DNA of 64,000 nt from Poriferisodalis sp965208895 (GCF_965208895.1 NZ_OZ242363.1:2604001-2668000), one strand, 5' to 3'. Positions 1 to 8,747 are shown, counted from the first letter of the stretch. Notes: a model not told the origin generated them from the letters alone. Numbers and translations are program-made.

Positions 1-81
1 CATGCCAGTGGCCGGTTGCGCTCAGGCGGTGCTGCAGGTCTCGAACGTGCGGACCTGCCGCGCCGATGCCGAACGGTCGGA

Positions 82-405
82 TCAGAGGAATTCGCCGATC
101 TCCGCGAGCAAGGCGCTCTTTGGCTTCGCGCCGACGAGGCGTTTCGCCGGTTCGCCGTCTTGGAACATGATGAGCGTGGGAATGCTCATCACCTGGTAGC
201 GCATAGCCAAGTCGGGACTCTCGTCGACGTTGACCTTCGCGATGCGGATGTTGTCGTGCTCCGAGGCGATCTCCTCAAGAATGGGGGCGATCATCTTGCA
301 CGGTCCGCACCACTCGGCCCAGAAATCCACCAGCACCGGGCTGTCAGCACTCCCGACGGTCTCGTCGAACGTGCTGTCATCCAAGGTGGAAATGCCTTCG
401 GCCAT
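82..405 (-). CDS. trxA: thioredoxin
   Basis: Small cytoplasmic disulfide reductase of 107 residues, the normal family length, kept reduced by the TrxB encoded just upstream. The redox motif WCGPC lies at residues 32-36, followed by Lys37, and the cis-proline of the thioredoxin fold is in SIPT (Pro76). The start chosen is the ATG whose complement lies at 403-405. A GAGGAG ribosome site (412-417) sits 6 bases before it, and an in-frame extension to 459 has no such site. It is the last gene of the leftward membrane protein-trxB-trxA group, as in the origin-proximal trxB2-trxC pair of mycobacteria. Family assignment is secure. Confidence 0.96.
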   Translation of the reverse strand: MAEGISTLDDSTFDETVGSADSPVLVDFWAEWCGPCKMIAPILEEIASEHDNIRIAKVNVDESPDLAMRYQVMSIPTLIMFQDGEPAKRLVGAKPKSALLAEIGEFL

Positions 406-482
406 CGCTGGCTCCTCATCTCGTGGTTGTCGCGAGGTTACCGCTGCGATCTCGCCCAATGGCGGCTCAGCGTGTGGGGGCC

Positions 483-1505
483 TCAGTGGCCTTGGGCCTC
501 GAGCCAGCGCTCGGCGTCAATGGCCGCCTGGCACCCTGAGCCGGCCGCTGTCACTGCTTGGCGGTAGTAGTCGTCTTGTACATCACCGCAAGCGAAGACG
601 CCCTCGATGTTCGTACGGGCGCTGCCGGCATCGGTCATGAGATAACCATTGGGCTTGCGATCGAGCCAGTCGGCGAACAGCTCCGTGTTCGGTCGGTGGC
701 CGATCGCGATGAACAGGCCGGTCACGTCCAGCGCCGAACGCTCCTGGGTCTCGGTGTCGATGAGCATGACGCCTTCGAGCTTGTCATCGCCCCGGATTTC
801 CACCACCTGTCGATTCCACAGGAATTCGATCCGGTCGTTGGCGAGTGCCCGGTCCTGCATGATCTTGGAGGCCCGCAACTGGTCGCGCCGATGTACGACG
901 TACACCTTGGATGCGAATCGGGTCAAGAACATGGCTTCTTCGAGTGCGCTGTCGCCGCCTCCGACCACTGCGATTTCTTGGCCGCGGAAGAAGAAACCGT
1001 CACAGGTGGCACATGTCGACACCCCGTGGCCGATCAAGCGCTCCTCGTCGGGCAGCCCCAGCATCAGGCTCTGCGCGCCGGTCGAGACGATGACGGTTCG
1101 GCTCCGGTAGCACTCGTCGCCGACCCAGACCGAGAACGGTCGTTCGCTAAAATCCACGCTCGTGGCTTTGGCAGTCACGAATTCGGCGCCGAAGCGCTCC
1201 GCCTGGGCGCGGAAGTTGACCATGAGATCGGGACCCATGACGCCGTCGGGGAATCCGGGGTAGTTCTCCACGTCGGTGGTCAGCATGAGCTGGCCTCCAG
1301 GCTGATCGCTCGTGGAGGAGGGCTCACCTTCGATGACGAGGGGCGCCAGGTTCGCCCGTGCGGTGTAGATAGCGGCAGTGAGACCAGCCGGACCGCTCCC
1401 GACGATGATGACGTCGCGGGGCTCAGTGCCGCATGGGGCGGCATCATCGGACCCAGTGCCGCATGGGGCGGCATCATCGGGCTCAGTGCCGCCGGAGCCG
1501 TTCAT
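483..1505 (-). CDS. trxB: thioredoxin reductase
   Basis: FAD- and NADPH-dependent reductase that passes electrons to thioredoxin; 340 residues. The FAD-binding GSGPAG is at 36-41, the redox-active CATC at 165-168, the NADPH-binding GGGDSA follows with a HRRDQLRA segment, and the C-terminal FAD motif is ACGDVQDD. The start at 1505 overlaps the stop of the upstream membrane-protein gene as ATGA, which suggests translational coupling. Oddity: residues 8-29 hold two copies of a ten-residue Asp/Ala/Pro/Cys unit (DDAAPCGT) encoded by a 30-bp DNA repeat. Most TrxB proteins begin within about 10 residues of the FAD motif, so this is a lineage-specific extension. Confidence 0.96.
   Translation of the reverse strand: MNGSGGTEPDDAAPCGTGSDDAAPCGTEPRDVIIVGSGPAGLTAAIYTARANLAPLVIEGEPSSTSDQPGGQLMLTTDVENYPGFPDGVMGPDLMVNFRAQAERFGAEFVTAKATSVDFSERPFSVWVGDECYRSRTVIVSTGAQSLMLGLPDEERLIGHGVSTCATCDGFFFRGQEIAVVGGGDSALEEAMFLTRFASKVYVVHRRDQLRASKIMQDRALANDRIEFLWNRQVVEIRGDDKLEGVMLIDTETQERSALDVTGLFIAIGHRPNTELFADWLDRKPNGYLMTDAGSARTNIEGVFACGDVQDDYYRQAVTAAGSGCQAAIDAERWLEAQGH
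1422..1493. repeat. 30-bp tandem repeat in the 5' end of trxB
   Basis: Two full copies (1422-1451 and 1452-1481) and a partial third copy of a 30-bp unit, differing at about two positions. It lies in frame in trxB and adds ten residues per copy, including one cysteine. Copy-number change would keep the frame. Confidence 0.9.
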
Positions 1506-1846
1506 GTCCCGCTCGCGGTACGCGGGCGACGCTTGGACCACGCCCATGCTCCGGCACCGCCGAACACGCCTGCCGCGATCAGGTGCGCCGACCACACGTC
1601 ACCGGGCACCGCGATGTCGAGTGCCCGGATGGCGGCAATTGCGATGAGCACCACGACAGCGACGGCTGCGGTCATGATGACGAGGCCGTACACGACGGCG
1701 CGAGCGGCGGTGAGCAGCGGTCCGGTCGTGCGTGCGCGGACGGCCTCGACCAAGTCGACGAAGCGAGCGACCGCTGCATCGACGCTGTCGTCAGCTCCCT
1801 CGGGTGGATTCTCGGGCGGACGGCGTCGCCCCCGCTTCATAACCAT
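1502..1846 (-). CDS. small membrane protein
   Basis: Protein of about 114 residues with a basic, proline-rich N-terminus (MKRGRRRPPENPP), a short amphipathic stretch, two hydrophobic helices (VVYGLVIMTAAVAVVVLIAIAA and a second near WSAHLIAAGVFGGAGAWAW) and a basic tail. This resembles small Asp/Glu-capped two-helix proteins often found beside trxB or murJ in actinobacteria. No function can be assigned. The start could be the ATG at 1846 or the one two codons later. Its stop overlaps the trxB start, so the two are probably co-expressed. Confidence 0.7.
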   Translation of the reverse strand: MVMKRGRRRPPENPPEGADDSVDAAVARFVDLVEAVRARTTGPLLTAARAVVYGLVIMTAAVAVVVLIAIAAIRALDIAVPGDVWSAHLIAAGVFGGAGAWAWSKRRPRTASGT

Positions 1847-1950
1847 CGGCGGAAGCCTACGAGACAGGGCCATCCCGCAGCGAAGGCGACGGGCGGCGCA
1901 GTCCCGAGAGGCCGCGCGGATAGGTGAACCTTCCCGCTGTCGCACCAGTT

Positions 1951-2016
1951 GTTTCCCGCTCTTGTTCGCTGTCGCTCACGGGCCGCACGGGCCACGGCTT
2001 CGCCTGTCGGCTCAAC
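1951..2016 (-). repeat. dispersed intergenic repeat, copy 1
   Basis: Reverse-strand copy of a GC-rich element whose core reads GCGAAGCCGTGGCCC then a GCGGCCCGTGAGCG segment and an AACAAGAGCGGG tail. It runs up to the 3' end of the pseudokinase gene. Related copies are at 18512, 33887, 45289 and 52150. Confidence 0.7.
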
Positions 2017-2019
2017 CGC

Positions 2020-3528
2020 TTAGCGCGTCACGGCATCGGTGCTGGGCGGTGCTTCGACGGCGCCGCCGAGCGTGGTGCTGACTTCAATCCGCGAAATGGT
2101 CACCCGGTGGCCGCCGTTGGGCAGTTCGTTGCCGAGATCGGTGATCCACACGAGCAGGGCGGCGGCGTCGGTGGTTGGCACATCCAGCGTTGTCGATCCG
2201 GTGATGTCCTGCGTGATCGCGACGGGGCTGCCCCAGTCGATCAACGTGCGATTGCGCTCGCGAGATGCGTACACCTCGAAGGCCCACCCCACGGTGGGAG
2301 AATCGATCACGAGGCGATCCACCGGTTGGGGCTCGTCGCCGCCGAGCACGACGATGAGCCCAACACCGTCCTTGAGCCCGCCGAAATCGCGGGAGTTGTA
2401 GCGCGCCGTGCTCCACCCGGTCGTCGGGTCGCCGTCGTTGATGAAGATGAGGCGTTCGGGATGCTCGACGCGGTCGTCACCAGCGGGATCGAAGTCGGTG
2501 ATGGACTCGAGCAGGAGCGGCGCGCGACGAACCTGGGTCGTCGTCGGTGCCGGCGGTGTGGTCGGCGTGGCGCGTGGCGCGGTGGTCGCGGTAGCAGGCG
2601 GATCCACCGTGACCAGCGTCGGGGTCCCCGTGACGGGGGCGCGAGTCTCGGCGTCGGGTGGCGCGTCGGTCTCGGGTTCAGACGGCTGCTCGATGACCAG
2701 TGCGACGCCGACCAGCGTTGCGGCTGCGGCCAGCAAGACGCCGACTGGCGCCAACCAGTGCCCTTCGGCTTGCCATACCGACCTGCGATCGGGGCGGTCG
2801 CCGTCGGTTGCTGGCAACTCGTCCACGACAGAACGCAGCGCGAGCAGCATCGACGGGACATCGGGCCAGGGATCAGACGCGCTGATGGCCCGCGCCAGCA
2901 CTGGCGCGACGACATCGGGCACAACGTGATCGAGCTCCCAAGTCCCATCGGGCCGGCGCTTGGGCGCAGCTCCGGCGAGGAGCCGGTGCGCGAGCACAGC
3001 GATTGACGCCAGGTCGGCTCGCCGTGTGGCGGGAATCGTGACGGCGTCGTCGGTCGGCGGGCCGTTGAGAATGACCCATCCCACTTCGGCTCGCCATCCG
3101 ATGTAGTCGGCGTCGACCCCTCCGTGAGCAAAGCCCGCGCTGTGCAGGACCGCCAGCGCCTCGGTGACCGCGATGACGATGCGGATTGCCTCGGTCGCAG
3201 CGAGTCGCCTGGTGTCGGGGCCCGCCGAGGTGATCTCGTCGATGAGCATCCTCGTGGGCAGCTGCTCGGTGACGATCGCGAAATGGTTCGCGTCGTCGTA
3301 GGTGTCGAGGATGTGGAGCAGGCCGTGGTGTTCCACCCGCGCGAGTGCCTTGGCCTGCAGGCGCAGCCGATGACCGATCTCGCTGTCAGCCGTCGCGCGG
3401 CGGATGGTGACGGGCCGATTGAGCGTGCGATCCAGACCGGACCACGTCTCGACGGCACCTGGTTGCAGCAGCTCGCGCCGCTCGTACCGGTCGTTCGAGA
3501 CTGTGCTGGTGTGATCTGTGCTGCTCAC
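2020..3528 (-). CDS. MviN-type pseudokinase with membrane anchor and extracytoplasmic domain
   Basis: 502 residues. Residues 1-270 have a Ser/Thr-kinase fold without catalytic residues: the VAIK lysine position reads VTIRR, the HRD loop reads HGGVDADY, and there is no DFG. A single transmembrane helix (about 280-300, WLAPVGVLLAAAATLVGVAL) is followed by a Thr/Pro/Ala linker and a C-terminal beta-rich domain of discoidin type (FDPAGDD, GDPTTGW). This is the order of the C-terminal half of mycobacterial MviN (Rv3910), where the pseudokinase regulates lipid II flipping through an FHA partner. Here it is a separate gene, one gene away from murJ. A GTG start is used, with AGGA immediately before it. 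Confidence 0.85.
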   Translation of the reverse strand: MSSTDHTSTVSNDRYERRELLQPGAVETWSGLDRTLNRPVTIRRATADSEIGHRLRLQAKALARVEHHGLLHILDTYDDANHFAIVTEQLPTRMLIDEITSAGPDTRRLAATEAIRIVIAVTEALAVLHSAGFAHGGVDADYIGWRAEVGWVILNGPPTDDAVTIPATRRADLASIAVLAHRLLAGAAPKRRPDGTWELDHVVPDVVAPVLARAISASDPWPDVPSMLLALRSVVDELPATDGDRPDRRSVWQAEGHWLAPVGVLLAAAATLVGVALVIEQPSEPETDAPPDAETRAPVTGTPTLVTVDPPATATTAPRATPTTPPAPTTTQVRRAPLLLESITDFDPAGDDRVEHPERLIFINDGDPTTGWSTARYNSRDFGGLKDGVGLIVVLGGDEPQPVDRLVIDSPTVGWAFEVYASRERNRTLIDWGSPVAITQDITGSTTLDVPTTDAAALLVWITDLGNELPNGGHRVTISRIEVSTTLGGAVEAPPSTDAVTR

Positions 3529-3557
3529 TCCTGTGGCGGCGCTGCCAGGGGGTTCAC

Positions 3558-4415
3558 CTATCCGCGCTCCTGTGTGACATACACGACCCCGATCGTGCCG
3601 ACGCCCGCATGTGCTCCGACCACCGGCCCGATCAGCATCACCTTGGGCTCGCTGACGGTGAGCGGAGCGATCCGCGCCACGAAGTCGTCTACGTCGTCAC
3701 AGTCGGCGTGCATCACCGCGATCTGGGAGATATTCGAGCTCTCGGCGTCGACCAGGTTGACGAGGTGCGAGAGTGCTCGGCTGCGCGTGCGCTGCTTGCC
3801 CGCCGGTTCGACGCGGCCGTCTGTGACCGTGATCAGCGGCTTGATCGACAGCACCGAGCCGAGCAGTGATTGCGCTGCGCCGATGCGGCCGCCCTTGCGC
3901 AGATTCTCCAGCGTGTCCAGCGCTGCGTGGACGCGGACGCGTTCCGATGTCTCTCGTGTGGCGTCGGCGACCTCGGAACCGCTGGCGCCGCCGGCCGCGA
4001 GCTCAGCGGCTGCGATGACCAGCAAGCCGAGGCCTGCGCTGACGGTACGGCTGTCGACCACATGGCACATGAGGCCCTCTGGGGGTTGAGATGCCGCCTG
4101 TTGTGCCGCTTCAATCGTTGCAGAAAGATCGCCGCTCAGCGTGATGACGACCACTTCGCTCGCGCCGGCGTCAGCGGCCCGCTGGTATGCCTCGGCAAAG
4201 GCACCGGGGGAGGGAGCGGCCGTGGACGGCAGCTCGTCGCTGGTGCGACTGCGTTTCCAGAAGTCGGCCGTGCTCAGCTCGACGCGATCGGTGAACGACT
4301 GCATGCCGAAACGGATCTCCAGCGGCACCACCGTGACGCCCAGGTCTGCGGTGACCTCCTCGCTGAGATCGCAAGAACTGTCGGTGATGATGTGCACGGG
4401 GGCTTGCGCTGTCAT
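3558..4415 (-). CDS. DegV family fatty-acid-binding protein
   Basis: 285 residues, the normal DegV length. The N-terminal ITDSSCDL and VVPLEIRFG motifs and the GDLSATIEAA region form the fatty-acid pocket; a second-lobe LRKGGRIG segment and the C-terminal GPVVGAHAG are family signatures. DegV/FakB proteins carry an acyl chain to a FakA kinase; no fakA is visible here, so the role is inferred from the family only. The start overlaps the murJ stop as ATGA, and the pseudokinase follows 29 bases downstream. It therefore sits between the two halves of what is one protein in mycobacteria. Confidence 0.93.
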   Translation of the reverse strand: MTAQAPVHIITDSSCDLSEEVTADLGVTVVPLEIRFGMQSFTDRVELSTADFWKRSRTSDELPSTAAPSPGAFAEAYQRAADAGASEVVVITLSGDLSATIEAAQQAASQPPEGLMCHVVDSRTVSAGLGLLVIAAAELAAGGASGSEVADATRETSERVRVHAALDTLENLRKGGRIGAAQSLLGSVLSIKPLITVTDGRVEPAGKQRTRSRALSHLVNLVDAESSNISQIAVMHADCDDVDDFVARIAPLTVSEPKVMLIGPVVGAHAGVGTIGVVYVTQERG

Positions 4416-6211
4416 CGCGGCGGCCCTCCCTCGTTGTCGTCGGTGGGGGACTGGGACTGGTCTGAGTTGGTGTCGGTGTCGGTGTCTGCGTGAGCGTCGT
4501 CGGGCGGGTGCTGCCGGTGCTGTCCCATGACGCCGGACAATTGCGAAGTTAGCGCTCGTGCGGCGGGCAGCCGCAGCGCCAGACCGCAGCCGATGTGAAG
4601 CCCCGCCATGGTGAACCCGGCGATCACAACTCGCAGCACTGACGGCAGCGGCGCCAGCACGAGCGTGACCGGCAGTCCGACGACGAACGCCACGACGGCC
4701 GGCACCATGTGGCGGGCGAGAGTGCCGCCGAACATCCGCTGTGCGGGCCAGTCGGCCTGTCGCGGCAGACCCGTTCTGGAGGGTCGGCGCTGCAGGACCG
4801 CTCGACGCAGCAGCGCCAGTTCCACCCACGCACCCACTGCCGCGCCCAGTGCCAGACCCACCGCGCCCAGGCGGGCAGGCAATGCGGGTTCGGAGCGGAT
4901 CTTTGCGTCCAGCAATGACCAGGTGGACTCCAGCGAGAACAGATCGATATCGCCGAATCCGGTGAGGGCGCCTTCCACGATGAGCACCCGGTCCAGCGGC
5001 AGCATCAGCGCCGCGCCGATGACCAATGAGACGGTCAGCCGGATGGCTGCGATCGAAGCGGCGGTGCGTGTGTCGCGCGCGGCGAAGAGGACGTTCTGGC
5101 ACAGCCGCGATGCCACGAGCGGCACCAACCCAAGCGAGTAGGCGCCGAGCACCAGCGCGATCAAGGTGATGTCGTCATCCGCGATGGCGTTGCGCAGCCC
5201 AGCGAGATTGAACACCGAGTCGGTCAGCGGGCCGCCGGCGGCAAAGTAGATCGCCATCACGCCCGACACGCCGAATGCAGTCGCGCACAGGCGCTCCGAC
5301 GTGCGCTGCGCAACCTCGGCGGGGTCGCGGATGCGGCTCAGCTCGGTCAGCTCGGCCGCGGCGATGCTGGTGCCGATCAGGCTCAGCGGCAGCAGGTACA
5401 GCGTCTGCGCGGCGGCCATCGCTGCCGCCGCTCCCACGCTGAGCAGCGAGGCCAGCGCGAGATCCAGGAAGGCGGAGATCTGCAGCACCCCGCGCCCGGC
5501 CACCGCGGGTCCGAACCGCTTGATGACGCCTGCTGCTTGCGGTTCTCGCCACTTGAAGTTCAGTGCGATCCACCGATCCGCCCGCCAGACACCGCGTAGC
5601 TGCACGAGCACCTGGGCCGCTGCACCGGCGGTCACGCCCCAGGCCAACGCGGTCGCGCGGCCGGTGCCAGCGACCCCCCACGCGAGCACGCCGACGAGCA
5701 CGGCGATCTGGGTGGCATTCCATACCACCGGTGCCACATAGGACAGGAAGAAGCGCCGGTGGCTGTTGAGCACGCCCAGGCACCAGGCACTCAGCACGGC
5801 GAGTGCCGTACCGCACACCGTGATGCGCACGAGCGTCACCGTCAGCTCGAATCGCTCGCCCACGAATCCCCAGGCGATGAGCCGCACCAGGGGTCGTGCG
5901 GCAAAGATGCTGATCAGCGCTGCGGTCGCGGTGATCGCGACCAAGAACGTGGCGATCGCGCCGGCCAGCCGACCCGCGGCACGCTCATCGCGCTCGGCCA
6001 GCGAGCTGTACGCGGGCACGAATGCCCCCGAGAGCGCACCCTCCCCCAGGAGGTTCTGCAGGAAGTTCGGAATGCGCATCGCCGCAGCGAAGGCATCCCC
6101 GATGGTGCCGATCCCGAGGACGTTGGTGACAAGCGCCGTGCGTGCGAGACCTGCCAGTCGTGAGGCGCCGATTCCTGCGGCTGCTGCCGCGGCACCCTGC
6201 TGGCGGGGCAT
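4412..6211 (-). CDS. murJ: lipid II flippase MurJ (MviN core)
   Basis: 599-residue polytopic membrane protein of the MOP superfamily, about 14 predicted helices, that moves lipid II to the outer face for peptidoglycan synthesis. The N-terminal SRLAGLARTALVTNVLG and the FLQNLLGEGALSGAFVPAY segment are MurJ signatures. It stops after the membrane part with a hydrophilic Asp/Thr-rich tail (DTDTDTNSDQSQSP) and lacks the fused kinase and extracytoplasmic domains of mycobacterial MviN; those are encoded at 2020-3528. Translation is probably coupled to degV through an ATGA overlap. Confidence 0.95.
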   Translation of the reverse strand: MPRQQGAAAAAAGIGASRLAGLARTALVTNVLGIGTIGDAFAAAMRIPNFLQNLLGEGALSGAFVPAYSSLAERDERAAGRLAGAIATFLVAITATAALISIFAARPLVRLIAWGFVGERFELTVTLVRITVCGTALAVLSAWCLGVLNSHRRFFLSYVAPVVWNATQIAVLVGVLAWGVAGTGRATALAWGVTAGAAAQVLVQLRGVWRADRWIALNFKWREPQAAGVIKRFGPAVAGRGVLQISAFLDLALASLLSVGAAAAMAAAQTLYLLPLSLIGTSIAAAELTELSRIRDPAEVAQRTSERLCATAFGVSGVMAIYFAAGGPLTDSVFNLAGLRNAIADDDITLIALVLGAYSLGLVPLVASRLCQNVLFAARDTRTAASIAAIRLTVSLVIGAALMLPLDRVLIVEGALTGFGDIDLFSLESTWSLLDAKIRSEPALPARLGAVGLALGAAVGAWVELALLRRAVLQRRPSRTGLPRQADWPAQRMFGGTLARHMVPAVVAFVVGLPVTLVLAPLPSVLRVVIAGFTMAGLHIGCGLALRLPAARALTSQLSGVMGQHRQHPPDDAHADTDTDTNSDQSQSPTDDNEGGPPR

Positions 6212-6249
6212 CTGGTTCGCTTGGCCTCTGCCGCCCGATCGCTGCTCGC

Positions 6250-6732
6250 TCAGCCGGCGAGCCGCAGTTCTACCTGTTGGCGGGCCTCGTCCTCGGTGAC
6301 GTCCATGCTGATGGACAGCTCCGAGACGAGAATCTGCCGAGATTTCTCCAGCATCGACTTCTCACCGGCCGAGAGGCCCTTGGCGTTTTCACGAAGCGCG
6401 AGGTTTCGCACTACCTCGGCGACTTGGTAGATGTCGCCCGACTTCAGCTTCTCTTGGTGATTCTTGAAGCGGCGGCTCCAGTTGGCGGGCTCGCGGACGT
6501 CTTTCTTGGCGAGCAGCTCGAAGAGATCTTCGACGTCGTCGGTGTCGATCGGCGGTCGCATGCCCACTTCGTCGACCATGTCGGCGGGGACCTTGACGGT
6601 CAGATCGCCATGGGCGGTCTTGAGCACCAGATATTCGCGGGACTCGCCAAATTCGTCTCGCTCCTCACGGGCTGTGATCTCCGCCGCACCGTGATGGGGG
6701 TAGATCACGCGATCGCCAAGCTCAAACTTCAT
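6250..6732 (-). CDS. carD: CarD family RNA-polymerase-binding regulator
   Basis: 160 residues. The N-terminal RID domain (FELGDRVIYPHHGAA) binds the RNA polymerase beta subunit, and the C-terminal helical domain, with NWSRRFKNHQEKLKSGD and the conserved tryptophan of that segment, contacts promoter DNA. In mycobacteria CarD stabilises open complexes at housekeeping promoters, including rRNA. The ATG at 6732 has GGCAGG five bases upstream; a GTG at 6738 is an alternative. The 178 bases before it hold no convincing gene. Confidence 0.95.
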   Translation of the reverse strand: MKFELGDRVIYPHHGAAEITAREERDEFGESREYLVLKTAHGDLTVKVPADMVDEVGMRPPIDTDDVEDLFELLAKKDVREPANWSRRFKNHQEKLKSGDIYQVAEVVRNLALRENAKGLSAGEKSMLEKSRQILVSELSISMDVTEDEARQQVELRLAG

Positions 6733-6909
6733 CGTCACCTGCCGAAGTCATCGATCAGACCGGCGTACAGACCGGGCCAGTCTTGCGAGCACGGACTAGT
6801 CGAGGCCCGCAACGGACTGCCATGAGGATGCCAGAAACTCCCACTCCTGCCACTGCGGGGCCCACGGTTCGGATTCTCATCGCGCCGGCGGTGATGCCGC
6901 GCCGGGAAT

Positions 6910-7314
6910 TCAGCCGGTGTTGAGGGGGTACTTGCGGATGAGGTGATTCCAGCCGCACTCCGGGCATACCTCAAGCTCGTAGGCCATGAAGCTGCCGTTG
7001 CGCCGTGCGACGCGCTGGAGTTCCGCGTCGGAGAGCACGCACTTGCCGCCGCTGCCCATCCGGGGACCGAAGACGTACCCGACGATGCGCAAGTCGCCCT
7101 CGGGGCACAGCGGGCAGCGCCTGCCGAGGGGCGGAGCGGCGTTGCGAGCGGCCCGCAACAGGTCTGGGTGGGCATCGCAGGCCTCGGCCCGTGACACCAC
7201 ACCTGCTTCCACGTCGGCGAGCAGCCGGCGGCGCTTGAGCCGGTAGTCGACCGATCCGGGAACCGGTGGAGCAGGCTCTGGTGCGATGTGAGGCTGGAGC
7301 GCCACGCGGCTCAC
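6910..7314 (-). CDS. DUF5318 zinc-ribbon protein
   Basis: About 134 residues. An Arg/Leu-rich helical N-terminal part (VDYRLKRRRLLADVEAG) is followed by a zinc ribbon with CPLC and CPEC pairs (CPLCPEGDL and VCPECGWNHL). This matches the actinobacterial DUF5318 family, which in mycobacteria (Rv0049) sits beside ponA1. The start is taken as the GTG at 7314, one base after the stop of the upstream nucleotidyltransferase; a GTG at 7305 is possible. The function is unknown. Confidence 0.8.
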   Translation of the reverse strand: MSRVALQPHIAPEPAPPVPGSVDYRLKRRRLLADVEAGVVSRAEACDAHPDLLRAARNAAPPLGRRCPLCPEGDLRIVGYVFGPRMGSGGKCVLSDAELQRVARRNGSFMAYELEVCPECGWNHLIRKYPLNTG

Positions 7315-7315
7315 G

Positions 7316-8683
7316 CTAGTGCGCTGGCTCAAATGCGCTCGGCCCCTCGTGCTCTTGGCCTCGATCCCACGCTGAGAGCAGGTCATACGCTCGCTGAGCG
7401 CTCAGCGGGCCATGTTCGATCTGCTGAGTGCGCAGCCATGCCAGCGCTTCGCCGACCACGGGGCCCGACCGACCGAGCACTTCCATCACGCGGTGGCCGT
7501 CCACCGGGAGATGCCTGAGGCCGGCGCCTTCGGCCGCGCGAATCTCAGCCAACCATGAGGCGTGAGGCTCGCAGAGCGCTCGGCCCCATGCGGTCAAGCT
7601 GACGGTTGCGGCGTCGAGTTCGGGGTCGTAGTCGGCGATCAGTCGACGAGCTGCCCTGCGCCAGTCGTCGGCGTTGTTTCCGGTGTCGATGGCCTCAGCG
7701 ACAGCCGTCTCGAGCGACCGGGACGCCCGGATGATCGCGGCGACCTTGCGGGTCGTCGAGCTGGTGCAGCGCAGCGCGGACAGCGAGCGCGCCGCGGCAG
7801 CTCCGTCGTCGCACACCGGTCCGAGCAGGACGGCCCAGCGCAGTGCGACTGGATCCTCGAGGTACGCATCGAGATGGGCGATGTCGTCGAGCGCTGCGGC
7901 GGGGACCGCCACGTCGGCGTGCTGCCAGGGCGGCAGCACATCGCCGAGCAAGCCCGTTTCGACGAGGAAGCTGACGCCGGCGGAGGGCCGGGGCAGCTCA
8001 AGGAGCTTCCTCAGCTCGGCTTCAATCCGTTCGCGCGACACGATGGCCAGCCGCGGGCGCGAGCTGCGCACTGCCGAGACGAGCTCTGGCGTCGCGACGA
8101 GCGAGAGCTGCGCGCTGAACCGGGCCGCCCGCAGCATCCGCAGCGGGTCGTCGGCAAACAGGCCTTCGGGGGCCGACGGGGTGCGCAGAACGGCGTTCGC
8201 CAGATCCGCCTGGCCGTTGAAGGGATCGAGCAGTGTCCAACCCGGCAGCTCGATGGCCATGGCATTGACGGTGAAATCGCGCCGTCCTAGGTCGATCGCG
8301 ACATCGTCGGAGAATCGGACGTGCGGCTTGCGCGACCCGCTGTCGTAGGACTCGGCCCGATGAGTCGTGATCTCCACCGTGGTCCCGCCTCGGCGCGCCC
8401 CGATCGTGCCGAAACGCTTTCCCTGCTCCCAAACGGTGTCGGCCCAGGGGGCCACGAGCTCCGCGATCCGATCCGGGATGGCATCGGTGGTGATGTCGAT
8501 GTCGCCCGTCAGGCCGTGACCGAGCAGCGCGTCACGAACGAGCCCGCCGACGAGAAAGAACCGATGTCCCGCGCCGGCGAACGCGGTCGCCAGCGGCCCG
8601 ATCCGCTCGGCCAGCTCTCGCCGGTCGTGGTCGCTCAGCGCTCGTGTACCCGGCCGGGGCGCTTGAGCCGGGGTCGATCCCAT
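7316..8683 (-). CDS. pcnA: CCA tRNA nucleotidyltransferase / poly(A) polymerase family
   Basis: 455 residues. The class II nucleotidyltransferase head begins FLVGGLVRDALLG with the metal-binding DIDITTDA pair; then RRDFTVNAMAIEL and the DDPLRMLRAARFSAQL neck region that recognises tRNA and NTPs. The C-terminal half is helical, as in the actinobacterial CCA-adding enzyme (Rv3907c). The ATG at 8683 is preceded by TACCCT seven bases upstream (8691-8696 on the reverse strand) and no ribosome site, so the transcript is probably leaderless. It is divergent from the PBP-like gene. Confidence 0.95.
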   Translation of the reverse strand: MGSTPAQAPRPGTRALSDHDRRELAERIGPLATAFAGAGHRFFLVGGLVRDALLGHGLTGDIDITTDAIPDRIAELVAPWADTVWEQGKRFGTIGARRGGTTVEITTHRAESYDSGSRKPHVRFSDDVAIDLGRRDFTVNAMAIELPGWTLLDPFNGQADLANAVLRTPSAPEGLFADDPLRMLRAARFSAQLSLVATPELVSAVRSSRPRLAIVSRERIEAELRKLLELPRPSAGVSFLVETGLLGDVLPPWQHADVAVPAAALDDIAHLDAYLEDPVALRWAVLLGPVCDDGAAAARSLSALRCTSSTTRKVAAIIRASRSLETAVAEAIDTGNNADDWRRAARRLIADYDPELDAATVSLTAWGRALCEPHASWLAEIRAAEGAGLRHLPVDGHRVMEVLGRSGPVVGEALAWLRTQQIEHGPLSAQRAYDLLSAWDRGQEHEGPSAFEPAH

Positions 8684-8690
8684 GTGTCCG

Positions 8691-8696
8691 AGGGTA
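8691..8696 (-). promoter_or_regulatory. -10 element of pcnA, leaderless spacing
   Basis: TACCCT on the reverse strand, seven bases before the pcnA ATG, matches the TANNNT hexamer and spacing expected when transcription starts at the start codon. No Shine-Dalgarno sequence is present. No clear -35 is seen. Confidence 0.5.
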
Positions 8697-8734
8697 CAAA
8701 TCGACTGTGCGCAAGTTGGCCCGCCGGTTCGCTG

Positions 8735-8740
8735 TACTCT
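8735..8740 (+). promoter_or_regulatory. -10 element of the PBP-like gene, leaderless spacing
   Basis: TACTCT ends seven bases before the ATG at 8748, and no ribosome site lies between. It is back to back with the pcnA promoter in a 64-bp divergent spacer. Confidence 0.5.
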
Positions 8741-8747
8741 GCGCCGG

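Noticed and set aside
6755..6880. 41-codon reverse-strand frame between carD and the DUF5318 gene
   Set aside because: No ribosome site, no -10 at leaderless spacing and no recognisable composition; treated as carD leader.
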